Positions 55,230-64,000 of a DNA stretch of 64,000 bases are shown here, piece after piece; position 1 is the first letter of the stretch, and each line of letters starts with the position of its first letter. A program made the position numbers and the translations under genes. The notes below the pieces were generated by a model. It was not told the origin of the DNA and did not search any database. It was given only the letters and a program-made list of their open reading frames with translations. Source of the DNA: Massospora cicadina (lineage: Eukaryota > Entomophthoromycota > Entomophthoromycetes > Entomophthorales > Entomophthoraceae). Location of the stretch: assembly GCA_022478985.1 (NCBI GenBank), contig JAKSZP010008005.1, positions 120,838 through 184,837 of the forward strand. The letters run 5' to 3'.

Positions 55230-55538
55230 ATGTATACCTCTGAACCATATTTGCTCTCTCATGGCTCAGATCTGGAACCCATTCTTGTGTATGGAATCAC
55301 ACCAGAAAATCCCCTTTTGACCCCTTCCATGATTTGCAGCACTCAGGATTTTGAAAAGGAACTGTGTTTACAATATGAAAATGTTTATGCCCCTGCTGAA
55401 GATATGGTTAGATATGTGGCCTCAGTAGTAAGAGTGGCCAAGTATCCTTCTCCATTCTTTGATTCAAAATCATACCAGGGTGACATGTTAATGCCAGATG
55501 AAGAGTTTGGTGGTTATTTACTAAGCTTTCATCTTTAA
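55230..55538 (+). pseudogene. Element III gag-position ORF
   Basis: A 102-codon frame (MYTSEPYLLSHGSDLEPILV, ending GGYLLSFHL) lies between the 5' LTR and protease. No capsid or zinc-knuckle motif is visible. Only about 0.8 kb separate LTR and protease, short for a full gag, so part may be deleted. Confidence 0.35.
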
Positions 55539-55589
55539 ATAAAGACCATTACAGGTACTTTCTACTGACCGCTACACTTTCCTCCCCTT

Positions 55590-55860
55590 TAGGGAATTTA
55601 GCACCACTATTCTGGTGGATACTGGCGCCATGGAAAACTTTATGGACAAGAGCCTAGCTGACTATCTTGGGCTGAGTTACTTGCCAAGTGGTATGTTTAG
55701 AGGAGGTGCGTCCCAGTGTATTCCCACTCTGAAGATCATTGGGACAGTAGACTATCAGGTTGGAAGTACCACTTGTACAATCACTTCCTAGATATCAAAA
55801 ACCCCTTGTACCCTATCATCTTGGGTGTGGAGTGATGGAAGAAGTCTGACGTTAGAACCA
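55590..55860 (+). pseudogene. Element III aspartic protease
   Basis: FSTTILVDTGAMENFMDKSL carries the catalytic Asp-Thr-Gly-Ala (55612-55629), followed by LADYLGLSYLPSGMFRGGAS. An in-frame TAG (near 55789) and TGA (near 55835) break the link to RT. Confidence 0.75.
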
Positions 55861-55862
55861 AA

Positions 55863-56790
55863 TTGAAAGAGAATACCCTATCCCTAACTTTAAGGAATGG
55901 TCACATATTAGTTGTTCCTTTATCGGAGGAGAACGCCCAGAACGAATTGCCCCACTGGTTCCACCTTCACACTCTTAGACTTGCTTCTATGCTGAAGCCC
56001 AGCTTGGAGGTTCCCCTACCTTCTTGTTTGGAGGATTTGGAATTTTATTTTGATGTCACATCTGCTAACGCACTACCTGATCACTCTGAGTTTGATTGTG
56101 AGTTCAATCTCACTGTGGATCTGGTGAATATTTCTTCTCCCATTTACCCATTGACCATCCAGGAGGAAGAGGCGTTAGATTGTGGGTGAAGGAGCAGTTA
56201 GCCAAAGGCGCGATTTTCAGCGTACCTCCTCTGTATGCTCCCCACTTCTTTTTGTTGAGAAGGCTGATGATACTCTACGCCCATGCATAGACTATGGGAA
56301 CCTCAACAATGTCACTGTACCGGATCTACATCCCATCCCTTTAGATTCTCAAATTGCACGCTATGTGGAGAAGGCTAAGGTATTCTACAACCTGGATTTT
56401 CTCAATGCTTTAAATCAAATTTGGATTAAAAAAGGGCAAGAATGGTTAACCGCATTCCATACCAGAAAAGGGATTTTCCAGTTTTGGGTCATGCCCTTTG
56501 GGCTTAAGAATGCCCCTGCTATCTTTCAACGCCGCATTGATGCAGTGTTAGGGGATTTGTTAGGGGTATGCGCGGTAGCTTACATGGATGATATTCTGGT
56601 GTTTTCCCCTGATCATGAGTCTCTGCAGTACACCTTCAGCAAGTGGTGGAGAGTTTAAAGCCAGCCACTCTTACGCTGAAGATTGCAAGTGTGAATTTTT
56701 CAAGTCCCAGGTCACTTTTCTGGGCAACGTCATGTTTGACCAAGGACACATTATAACTCCAGACAAGTAAAAGGCTATTCGTGAGTGGCC
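55863..56790 (+). pseudogene. Element III reverse transcriptase
   Basis: The frames 55863-56189 and 56182-56658 overlap with a shift. The second holds LFVEKADDTLRPCIDYGNLN, FYNLDFLNALNQIWIKKGQE, VMPFGLKNAPAIFQRRIDAV and AYMDDILVFSPDHESL, with the YMDD site at 56581-56592. CKCEFFKSQVTFLGNVMFDQ follows after another shift. Both active-site Asp of YMDD and the motif A Asp are present. Confidence 0.88.
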
Positions 56791-56949
56791 CACCTTAACT
56801 CAGTCAAGGAATTGAGAAGCTTTTTGGGGATGTGTACGTTCCTCAAGAAGTTCACGCACAATCTCTCTCAGGTGGCAGCACTCTTATATAAGTCTAGTGG
56901 TGCCAAGGTGCTTCAGTGGTCCCCCATTTTGGAGGGTGCTTTCTAAGCA

Positions 56950-57370
56950 GTGAAGTGCACCCTATTGTCCACGTCTGTCCTTCACCATGTCAACCCTTCA
57001 AAAGAGTACATTGTGTCTACTGATGCCTCCAACTTTGCCATAGCGGCTACCTTGTTACAAGTAGGCAAAGATGGGTTAGAGCATCCGGTGGGATATTTTT
57101 CTAAGAAAATGTCTATGCCTGAGTTGAATTACGCCATTTATGATAAGGAGTTACTAGCAGTGGTGGAGGCGCTGACTTATTGGCGTCACCACTTTCATGG
57201 CTCCTCCAAAACTTTCCAGGTACGTACAGACCACCGTGCCTTGCTGTACTAACACGATCCTCATGTCCTAACCCCATGGCAGACCCATTGGCATGAGACC
57301 CTTTCCCAATTCGCATTCTCTTATGAGTTCACCAAGGGCAAGGATAATGGTTTAGCGGATGCTTTGAGTT
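56950..57370 (+). pseudogene. Element III RNase H
   Basis: 56950-57252 reads EYIVSTDASNFAIAATLLQV, PVGYFSKKMSMPELNYAIYD, KELLAVVEALTYWRHHFHG and VRTDHRALLY, then a stop. The catalytic residues (Asp in TDAS, Glu in KELLA, Asp in RTDHR) are present. Downstream, FTKGKDNGLADALS marks the RNase H end. Confidence 0.85.
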
Positions 57371-58477
57371 GCAACCCTGATTTAGCTCCTGATCCCAAGG
57401 AGGTAGAAATATATAACATACAGTTGATGATTCCGCCAAATAAGATTGTGTCCCAACTCTCCTCTTCCTCGTCCAACAGGCCAGCGCATGCACCTCAGGA
57501 AAATGTGGAGGAATATAGTATGTTCAGAAAGGTAGTCCTTTATCAGCCTCTATCAGCTGAATATACTATGGTACTTGCTAAGAGCATTTTGAATCAAGAG
57601 GATCTATCCAGGGGTTATCACGTGAAGGATGAGATGGTGTGGTTTCAGGGGCGCCTATGGGTTCCTGCTGGACCACTGCACCTGGAAATCATCCAGGACC
57701 ATCATGATGGGCTCACTGTTGGTCATCCTGTAAAAGCAAAGATCTTGGAGTTAATATGACGCACCTACTATTGGAAGGGCTTGTCTGCTCAGATGGGATG
57801 GTATTGTAAAGAGTGCTTGATCTGCCATCAAATGAAACCAAACTGCCAACCTATAGCGGGGTTGTTGAGCCAGTCCAAAAGGCTAAAGAGCCCCAGACTT
57901 CCCTATCAGTGGATTTCATTGTGTATCTTATCTGTCTCTGATGGTTATGATGCCATCATGGTGGTGATGGACCGTTTTGTGAAGTTCGCCCACTTTATTC
58001 TATGCAGAACTACAATATCCACATCTGAGATGGCTAGGCTCTTCGTCACTCATGTGTTTGCGCTTCATGGGGTTCCCAAGAGATTATCAGTGACTGGGGC
58101 CCCAGTAAACCTATGTCTTTTGGGAAGAGTTGTGTAAGACTCTTCAGATTCGCCCCTGCCGTTCAACTGCCTATCATTCCCAATCAGATGGGCATACTGA
58201 ACGAGTGAACCAGTGCTTGGAACAGTTCCTGCGGGGTTACACCGCCGCAGATCATCCAGATTGGGTTTCTTACCTTCCTATGGCTCAAATTAGCTACAAC
58301 ACACTTTGCATTCTTTTATCAGTTGCTCCCCTTTTTTTACCAACCATGGCAACCCTGACTTTAACATGGAGCCCAGCTGTGGATCTAAGGTTGAAGTGGT
58401 GGTGGACTTTGCCAAGACTATCAATAAGGTCCACCAGGGGTTTCCACAAGTTTGGAGGTGGCAATGCAAGTTTATAA
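57364..58477 (+). pseudogene. Element III integrase
   Basis: The zinc-binding domain has HHDGLTVGHPVKAKILELI and CKECLICHQMK (57700-57840). The core reads VSDGYDAIMVVMDRFVKFAH and FALHGVPKRLSVTGAP, where the second catalytic Asp (SDRG or SDWG) is lost. TAYHSQSDGHTERVNQCLEQ has the catalytic Glu. Stops at 57757 and 58135. The chain continues to SYLPMAQISYNT. Confidence 0.85.
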
Positions 58478-58622
58478 GGAGAATGCTGATGGTAAGCGCT
58501 GAGTGGGTCCAGCGTATAAGGAAGGGGATATCGTGATGCTTGATGCTTGTAACATCCCTATCAAGCAGCCATGAAAGAAGCTGGGACCAAAGAGGATTGG
58601 CCCTTACTGAGTTGTTGAAAAG

Positions 58623-59000
58623 GTGGGCCATGCCTCATACCAGTTAGATCTTCCTTCTTCATTTTGGATCTTCTCTGTCTTTCATGAGAGCAGATTGATG
58701 TTGTTTGAGGGCCCCCCACCAGAGACTCCTAAGGCCTATCTTGTGGATGGGGTGCCAGAGCGGGAAGTGGAAGAGATAGTAGACTCCCAGCATGTTAAGA
58801 GAAGACTTGAGCACCTGTTATCTTGAAAGGGCTTTGACACTGCAGAGAACAGTTGGGTCCCAGCGCATGACTGTGTGCATGCCTAAGATCTGATTGAAGC
58901 TTTCTATAAGCGTTTCCCCCAGGCCGCTGGATCTCAACCTAAACTGACTGTTGCTGCAATGAAGTTGGCCCAGCCCACAAGAATTTTTCCCCTAGCGCAA
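58623..59000 (+). pseudogene. Element III chromodomain and pol tail
   Basis: 58623-58826 reads SYQLDLPSSFWIFSVFHESR and VPEREVEEIVDSQHVKRRLE. After a stop, KGFDTAENSWVPAHDCVHA and DLIEAFYKRFP complete a chromodomain. The same frame runs on as LTVAAMKLAQPTRIFPLAQA, PGGG, stop, APPGGKGS into the 3' LTR. This tail parallels LVIKLPERHKN...PGG in V and AIELPKAHKN...DGG in IV. Confidence 0.75.
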
Positions 59001-59041
59001 GCCCCTGGAGGGGGTTGAGCCCCGCCAGGAGGAAAGGGTAG

Positions 59042-59893
59042 TGTCATGGTTAAATGAAATGATAGTGGGTACCAACCCCAAGAATAAGGCTGGGCAACAG
59101 GAGACTCAGAAGGTGAAGATTCAGGCCCTCCCTGATCTCAGGCACACAGTAGACCAACGCTGGGTACAATCTAAATATACCCAGGTTGGTACTAGTGAGG
59201 TGCCTATCGCCCAGCCCCTTTCATCAGCCCAGGCGTTAAAATGGACATTTTACTTAATTAATGCACAAAGTTCAATTTGGTTAGTTGAGGAACAGGGTTT
59301 TGTACCCGTTTCATCTATGAAATCGATGCATCTGGGTCAAATACAACTTCAATTGATTAATTGAGTGAAGCCAATGTCAGTTTATTCTACCATTTCATAT
59401 GGGAGTGTTTGCCTATTGGTAAATCGGTGCCTGAGACCACTTTGGCAGACCTCAAGTTACCCCAACGAAGTTTATATTTGATTTTCAGGACCAACATTCC
59501 TTGTTGTTAAACTTTTCCCAATAAACTTCCCCATTTTTCCTATTCTATTTTATATTATCTCTGACAATCCTGTGCGCGGACCTCTTTGAGGAGGTCTCGC
59601 GCTACATTCACCATACCATTTTACATACAATATAGTTAGCCCCTAGGCACCATTGGTTCACCCAGGCTCCCTCCAACCTGGGATGCTTACCCCTTTCCCC
59701 TTTGTGCACCTTATCACTTTTGGTTGGGTATTTTTTTATAATGATCACACTCCTTTACTCAAGTTATTATTGCTACAGCACCCTCTTCTGGGCTCTAGTA
59801 CCTTTTGTATTAACGGCTAGTTTCCTGGCGTTGGACCTGTGCACCAAGTACTACCACGCTGGAAACAGGAGAGTTATAGACACTCTCCTTACA
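59042..59893 (+). repeat. Element III 3' LTR (852 bp)
   Basis: Starts TGTCATGGTTAAATG after the purine tract and ends CTCTCCTTACA. About 35 differences from the 5' copy were counted roughly by eye. Confidence 0.93.
59059..59364 (+). CDS. Element III U3-encoded ORF (3' LTR copy)
   Basis: The frame MIVGTNPKNKAGQQETQKVK continues to QALPDLRHTVDQRWVQSKY and LGQIQLQLIN, then a stop. It is open upstream across the LTR edge to about 58996 (KPLEGVEPRQEERVVSWLNE), although that reading differs from the pol-tail frame. This is the copy that would lie at the 3' end of the genomic RNA. Confidence 0.5.
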   Translation: MIVGTNPKNKAGQQETQKVKIQALPDLRHTVDQRWVQSKYTQVGTSEVPIAQPLSSAQALKWTFYLINAQSSIWLVEEQGFVPVSSMKSMHLGQIQLQLIN

Positions 59894-59913
59894 GCTGGTC
59901 TCCAGGACTTACA
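59894..59913 (-). repeat. Element V right LTR, last piece
   Basis: GCTGGTCTCCAGGACTTACA matches the end of the left LTR at 38806-38825. It is followed by ATACT, the right TSD of element V. Confidence 0.9.
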
Positions 59914-60223
59914 ATACTAATGAGGAATGGATAGCTTAAGTCCTTGAGGCTGAGAATATATAGGAATACATAAATAAAGGTATTGCAATCCCAACTAATT
60001 TCAGTTGAATGAGATATCCTAACTAACCTGGCACCTATTTTTGACCTTCTGCTGACTAGCTGACTCTTGCTAAAATCTCACATCTAAATTTTACCTCCCA
60101 CTGCAATTCTGGTTAGCAGATCAGCAATGCTTTTTTTATCAGGTGACTTGTTATGCCTATGGCTAAGCTGCACAGGCATAATCCTATTGGGTATTGAAAG
60201 GATTTGTCACCCTTGATCCCACT

Positions 60224-60348
60224 GGAGTTAGACCTCTCAATTTATTTAGACTTTTTGCCCCTTTGGCGGAACCTCAAATTAACTCTGGAATTAGACCCCT
60301 TAATCTATTTAGATTTTTACCCTTTTGGTGGAACCCAAAATTATCACT
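60224..60348. repeat. 63-bp tandem repeat, two units
   Basis: Unit 1 starts at 60224 (GGAGTTAGACC), unit 2 at 60287 (GGAATTAGACC). Both read on through TTTATTTAGA / TCTATTTAGA, then TTTTGCCCC / TTTTACCC and GGCGGAACC / GGTGGAACC. The two are about 80 percent identical. Confidence 0.75.
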
Positions 60349-61287
60349 GAAGTAGGTGCTTGACACTTCTCTTATGGTGGCATCCTCTCAAGGCCACTAC
60401 CTCCACACACACTCTTATCTGCTGGAGCAGCTCTTATATGGTTAGATGAGGGGAAAGGGGGTAACCTTGAGGGGTACACTGACACCTACCTCTCATCCAA
60501 CACATGGTTTAAATCGCCCTAGGTTATGAGGGGGAAAGCTGGCTTCTTGGCCCCTTTATGGTGCAGAACAGAAACTCTGCAAAATTGAGGTGCAGGGGGT
60601 GCTCTCCCAGACTTATATCTAGTAACTATCATATACTGTCTTTAAAAGTGATTAGCCTAGGAATAGCATTTTATGATCATTTGAATATTAATGGATTAGT
60701 ACTAGCGTATGGCAAAAGAGATAACAAAATAATTTATTCATTTGGTTGGAAACTTTTAATACAATATATATTAAAAGTTGTTTGTCATAAAAATGATGAG
60801 CAATAGATCATGAGACATTATAAAATATCTGAAAAATCAAAGTATCTATACAGGATATAATAAAATTTATAGAATTTAGTTGAAGGTAAAAAATGATTCA
60901 AATTTTACCTTATGGTAAAAAACTTAAGTGCATGATATATGCCTTATGGCTGAAGGTTATTAGAAACTTTCTTAACATTTTATCTACTGTTATGATATAA
61001 TACTATCATTGTATTTTGTCATTTAACTTTTAAAAGAATAATACCTGTGATGGTTAGATTACTTAAGTAATGGTTGGATTAGCCTAACTAAAACTGTGTA
61101 TGACAGCAGGCAAGTAACTGGCAGATAGATTAGATTTTAATTGATTTAGATTAAATTAGGTAGCATTTTAGTTGTGGTGGTTTAGGAAATCATCTTATAA
61201 ATAAATCATTATAAATGTATGTTTATTTCAACACCTACTCCTAGACAATTTACCAATCTCAGATAAACTTAACATAAATATTCTATG

Positions 61288-61311
61288 ATATATATATATA
61301 TATATATATAA
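61288..61311. repeat. (TA)12 microsatellite
   Basis: An uninterrupted AT dinucleotide run of 24 bases. Confidence 0.95.
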
Positions 61312-61389
61312 TTGTTCAGTCAACTTGATTAGTTCAATATTTCAGGGATAAGGTTGGCAGTTTTTACTTATTTAGTTTTTATTATTTAG

Positions 61390-61630
61390 TTGATTTATCA
61401 GTCAATTATATGGTAAACTTTCAGATATCTATCTAAAATACCTCATTTTATTTACTTGATTGATTTAATTGGTCAATCTATAAGTAAATTTGCTGATTGC
61501 CATCTACAAAAATTTATTTTAGATCTAGTTGATTTAATTGGTCACTCTATGCTAAATTTACTGATCGTCATCTACAAAATTCATTTTAGATCTAGTTGAT
61601 TTTATTGGTCAACCTATGCAAAAACTATCC
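61390..61630. repeat. Tandem repeat of about 69 bp, 3.5 units
   Basis: Units start TTGATTTA/TTGATTTT at about 61390, 61460, 61529 and 61596 (spacings 70, 69, 67). Shared blocks are AATTGGTCA-TCTAT, TAAATTT-CTGAT and CATCTACAAAA-TT-ATTTTAGATCTAG. The first unit is the most diverged and the last is partial. Confidence 0.85.
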
Positions 61631-62860
61631 ACACTCAATCATTTAAGCTCGTCACGCTATGATCTCATACTTTGAACTTACCCCCCCAGCCATAGGACAT
61701 ATATTATGTCAAAACTACTATTAATTCTACATGCATTAAAGGTTCTGTTAGTTTCAGAATATGCTTCGCCTGCCTCAAGAAGCTTCTATAAAACTTTGAT
61801 CGAACACTTACTTAATCTATCAGGCCTTGATCCTTCATCGTCTAAATTTAGATTTCTACCTCTTTCATAATTTAAGAAGTTGTGAAACAGACTCCAAATC
61901 TGAAAGTTTATAATTAAATGTAAATTAAAAGATCATTATGAAATTATCACTGTTTATAAACAAGTTGGTATCTGACTAATATTTTAAAAAAGTAATTGTC
62001 ATATAGTTTAACATACTAGTTGCTCATTAAAAGAAAGGATAAAATATCCTTTTTTGGTAAGCTAGCTTGTTAGGAAATCATTGGAACAATTTGCAGCTGA
62101 AGCAAATGGGCAGCATTTGTTAAATTGAAACTGCAGGTTTCATTTAGACTATAAAAAGGAGAACTTAGCCCTAATCTGATACGATATCAATTGTGAAAAT
62201 TGGTTTTATTCGGAATAAAATTAATCTTGGCAATAGTTTTTGATTCAGATGGTTTCAAGCTGGAACGTATATCGTACCGTTGATTAGTAAGATTAAACTC
62301 TAAAAGTATCTGATAAGCACGCACATAGCAAATCAAATTATATCATCTGTAACATTACATCCGACTTCAGATTTGGCGTAATAATTTAAGCCTTAATCCG
62401 TCATGATTGATCTAGCCGCACTACACTTAAATAAAGGTTCTGCAAATCAAATAAAATCAATAGGCAACTTGCGCGTTAGAGAGTAATACTTATTAACAGT
62501 AATGTCGATTTACCTGCAACGAATCAAGTTAATGACGGATTGGAGAGTCTAAGAAGTTGCATGCATACGATCCACCCCTTAACTAGTCTCACCGTTTCAA
62601 GTGATATAATTTAAATGCAATTTAAGCTAGTTTGCTGCATTTGTGGCTTTCGAATGACGTAACCAAATTAAATGAATGAGGAGTTGGCTCGGAATAAGCT
62701 GACATGATTGTGGCATATGATTGGCTTATTTGTAATTATTGGCTAGTCTATGGAGCATGGAATTTAAGCGTAGACTTGGTTAGCTAGCGGTGTAGGTTTC
62801 AGGTGACAGGTTGCCAACCAATTGAATTTGAGTTACTAACAAAGCATTTCATCCTTGTGG

Positions 62861-62867
62861 TATAAAT
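62861..62867 (+). promoter_or_regulatory. TATA box of the right-end gene
   Basis: TATAAAT lies 37 bp upstream of the ATG at 62898. With a start 25-30 bp downstream the 5' leader would be under 15 nt, so the box may instead serve a further upstream start or the leader is very short. Confidence 0.45.
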
Positions 62868-62897
62868 CGGATTCGGTGCTTCCCTACACTCTACCTC

Positions 62898-63422
62898 ATG
62901 ACTGACAACTCAAATTTACAAGTCACTCAACCTATTGACATCAAAACCAAAACTGCCCTTGATAAATTCACATCCAAGGAGCCCGCTTTTAACTTGCTTT
63001 CCCTTTCCACATCGCCAACCTCCAGTAACGCTCAAAGTTTCCCCTCCTCATATTCTTCAAACTCCCAACTCGAGTTTAAAAATGCCCCTATCGCACGCCG
63101 AATGAGTCTAAACTTTTGTCCGAGCGCCTTTTCACGCCCCTTCTTCGGTGTTTCCGCTACCGGATCTGAACATTCGCACGAGGATGCGGTACCTCGTCGC
63201 ACCCGCACCCTGAGTGCTTCTAATGCTGATGCGTCACGACTTGCAGAGAAGTGGGGATTCGGCATTAAAGCGCCTTCCAACGATTCCTCCCTTGGCACCT
63301 TCTCACGCTTCTCTAAAGGAAAGCCTCGCCCAAATGCTATGGAGCAACTAGCTGAGGAATCCAAAGCGCGTCCCAGATCCCCCATGGGTGATATGATCCT
63401 TAAGGGCCAGTTCCTTGACTAG
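62898..63422 (+). CDS. Putative host gene: Ser-rich 174-residue protein of unknown function
   Basis: This is a single uninterrupted frame with ATG shortly after a TATA box. The GC content and even codon use are clearly unlike the AT-rich flanks. No transposon features. The N-terminal half (residues 1-75) is Ser/Thr/Pro-rich and probably disordered. An Arg-rich stretch (VPRRTRTLSASNADASRLAE) has a possible phosphosite pattern RTRTLS. KWGFGIKAP follows. The C-terminus is RPRSPMGDMILKGQFLD, ending in a short hydrophobic block that looks like a conserved tail motif. No signal peptide, membrane segment or known domain was recognised. A soluble regulatory protein is possible but this is a guess. 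It is the only intact non-transposon frame of this size in the window. Confidence 0.7.
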   Translation: MTDNSNLQVTQPIDIKTKTALDKFTSKEPAFNLLSLSTSPTSSNAQSFPSSYSSNSQLEFKNAPIARRMSLNFCPSAFSRPFFGVSATGSEHSHEDAVPRRTRTLSASNADASRLAEKWGFGIKAPSNDSSLGTFSRFSKGKPRPNAMEQLAEESKARPRSPMGDMILKGQFLD

Positions 63423-64000
63423 CGAAGGAAGTTTGGTATTTTTATCTGTACATATTTTTGGTCTCATTTCACGCTCTATATCTATTCAAACGTTTTTACG
63501 CCCAATCATCGCATGCACGGCATGAGCGCACTGCCCGCTTTTCGAGTTAGTTGAGTCTAACTTGTGGCATTTGCCTGCCTATTTATGCCGAATCACTCGC
63601 CTTATATTAAAATTTTTGGTATATACATTTTTATTCTATCTAGGTAGTTTGGATTTTATCTTTGCACGAGGTCCATGTAACCATACTTTTTTTAAACCAG
63701 GCTTATTATCGTGCTAATTTCACTGCAAAAACAATTTTGGTAGCGTTTGGACTTGTAAACCGTTTAAATTACAATTTCTCACCTGAAGCATACCAATCGC
63801 TCTTTACGGCCAAGATGGTTTCAACGATTAGTATGAGACTCCGAGGCTTCGATCACCTATTGATTGGTAAGAAAAGGAGTGATTTTGGGGCAATAGATAT
63901 CTAATATATAATTGATTTTAAATTTTTAGGTTAGAGGAATTTTCATCCATTTTAACACAAAAATTGATATCTAACATCAAATGGGTTTATATAAGTTTCA
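63423..64000. other. 3' flank of the right-end gene
   Basis: Downstream DNA becomes AT-rich again. An 80-codon frame at 63662-63904 begins at TTG, lacks an in-frame ATG start and has no recognisable features, although its reading (NFSPEAYQSLFTAKMVSTIS) is not obviously random. Nothing else was recognised. Confidence 0.35.

Larger units (their letters stand above)
53946..59893 (+). mobile_element. Element III: youngest chromovirus, nested in the LTR of V
   Basis: LTRs 53946-54793 and 59042-59893 (about 96 percent identical by eye) enclose a plus-strand PR-RT-RH-IN-chromodomain set. TSD GCTAG/GCTGG; the intact GCTGG empty site is at 38806-38810. A purine tract CCAGGAGGAAAGGGTAG abuts the 3' LTR. 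There are several stops in pol, so it is not autonomous now. The gag region is short. Confidence 0.94.
37187..59913 (-). mobile_element. Element V: old chromovirus carrying three nested insertions
   Basis: LTRs at 37187-38825 and 46126-59913 (the latter split by IV and III) enclose a minus-strand gag-pol. After removing X2, IV, III and their TSDs the element is about 8.6 kb. The right LTR without inserts is 1638 bp against 1639 bp for the left LTR. The flanks ATACC (37182-37186) and ATACT (59914-59918) are a near-perfect TSD. A purine tract GGAAAGGGTAG abuts the left LTR on the minus strand. The chromodomain is at 39130-38960. Catalytic sites of PR and RT are destroyed. Confidence 0.9.
59919..62860. 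other. AT-rich interval before the right-end gene
   Basis: No gene is supported; an 82-codon frame at 60558-60806 has no motif. The interval holds a two-unit tandem repeat (60224-60348), a (TA)n tract (61288-61311) and a four-unit repeat (61390-61630). The last kilobase is likely promoter-proximal DNA of the gene at 62898. Confidence 0.5.

Noticed and set aside
61288..61311. The (TA)12 run as a possible origin or centromere signal
   Set aside because: A short microsatellite in AT-rich DNA; nothing else supports such a role.
63662..63904. An 80-codon frame downstream of the host gene
   Set aside because: It starts at TTG, lacks a proper ATG, and no splice partner or motif was found. It could be an exon of a gene extending beyond the window.
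1..64000. CRISPR arrays, prokaryotic operons, toxin-antitoxin or phage genes
   Set aside because: No regularly spaced repeats with spacers, no Shine-Dalgarno-led gene strings and no phage proteins were seen. The content is eukaryotic retrotransposons.

Overview
The window looks like a transposon-saturated stretch of a fungal nuclear genome, most likely a basidiomycete; a rust is possible but not shown. The pointers are Ty3/gypsy chromoviruses with C-terminal chromodomains, LINEs with an APE endonuclease, RT and C-terminal zinc finger (like the fungal Tad1/L1-type elements), a eukaryotic tRNA-Arg(UCG) gene, and a TATA-box, Ser-rich single-exon gene at the right end. AT-rich unique DNA flanks more GC-rich transposons. 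Almost every transposon reading frame is broken by stops or frameshifts, so most of the DNA between the tRNA gene (about 1 kb) and about 60 kb is dead or dying mobile elements.

Layout. 1-2296: AT-rich DNA with tRNA-Arg and fragments of an unrecognised gene. 2313-4239: X1, a copy of an ORF1-only, LINE-like family with a 16-bp target-site duplication (TSD). About 5074-19875: element I, a minus-strand Ty3-like element with a dUTPase-like segment. A 5'-truncated LINE (A) lies inside it, and a coding-free element with 1.18-kb LTRs (II, 9127-12247) lies inside the LINE. 22074-24013: X3. 25527-28951: element VI, a deleted relative of element I. About 29040-30166: X4, decayed. 30224-30698: a plus-strand LINE 3' fragment (C). 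31179-36462: LINE B, nearly complete, with an 18-bp TSD.

37187-59913 is one old minus-strand chromovirus (element V, 1.64-kb LTRs, TSD ATACC/ATACT). X2 (1927 bp) is inserted in its internal region. Its right LTR was hit twice by plus-strand chromoviruses: IV (46181-52372) and III (53946-59893). The left LTR of V keeps both empty target sites, so the nest can be resolved to the base. From about 59.9 kb to the end there is AT-rich unique DNA with small tandem repeats and one plausible host gene (62898-63422).

How the parts relate. LINE B has the enzymes for target-primed reverse transcription. The X family has an ORF1 core, zinc knuckle and 3' end like the LINE's but no endonuclease or RT, so it was probably moved by LINE proteins. 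Elements I, II and VI share a tRNA-type primer site beginning TGGTGCT. The chromoviruses IV and III lack such a site; IV has a 10-nt self-complementarity of the Tf1 self-priming kind.

The most unusual signal is a conserved reading frame in III, IV and V. It starts after the chromodomain, is read through the polypurine tract and continues into U3 of the LTR, where it carries a shared motif DLxHxVDxxW. In III and IV it stops just before the predicted transcription start. That is the position of a nef- or sag-like 3' accessory gene. All homologies and alignments are by eye; no database was searched.
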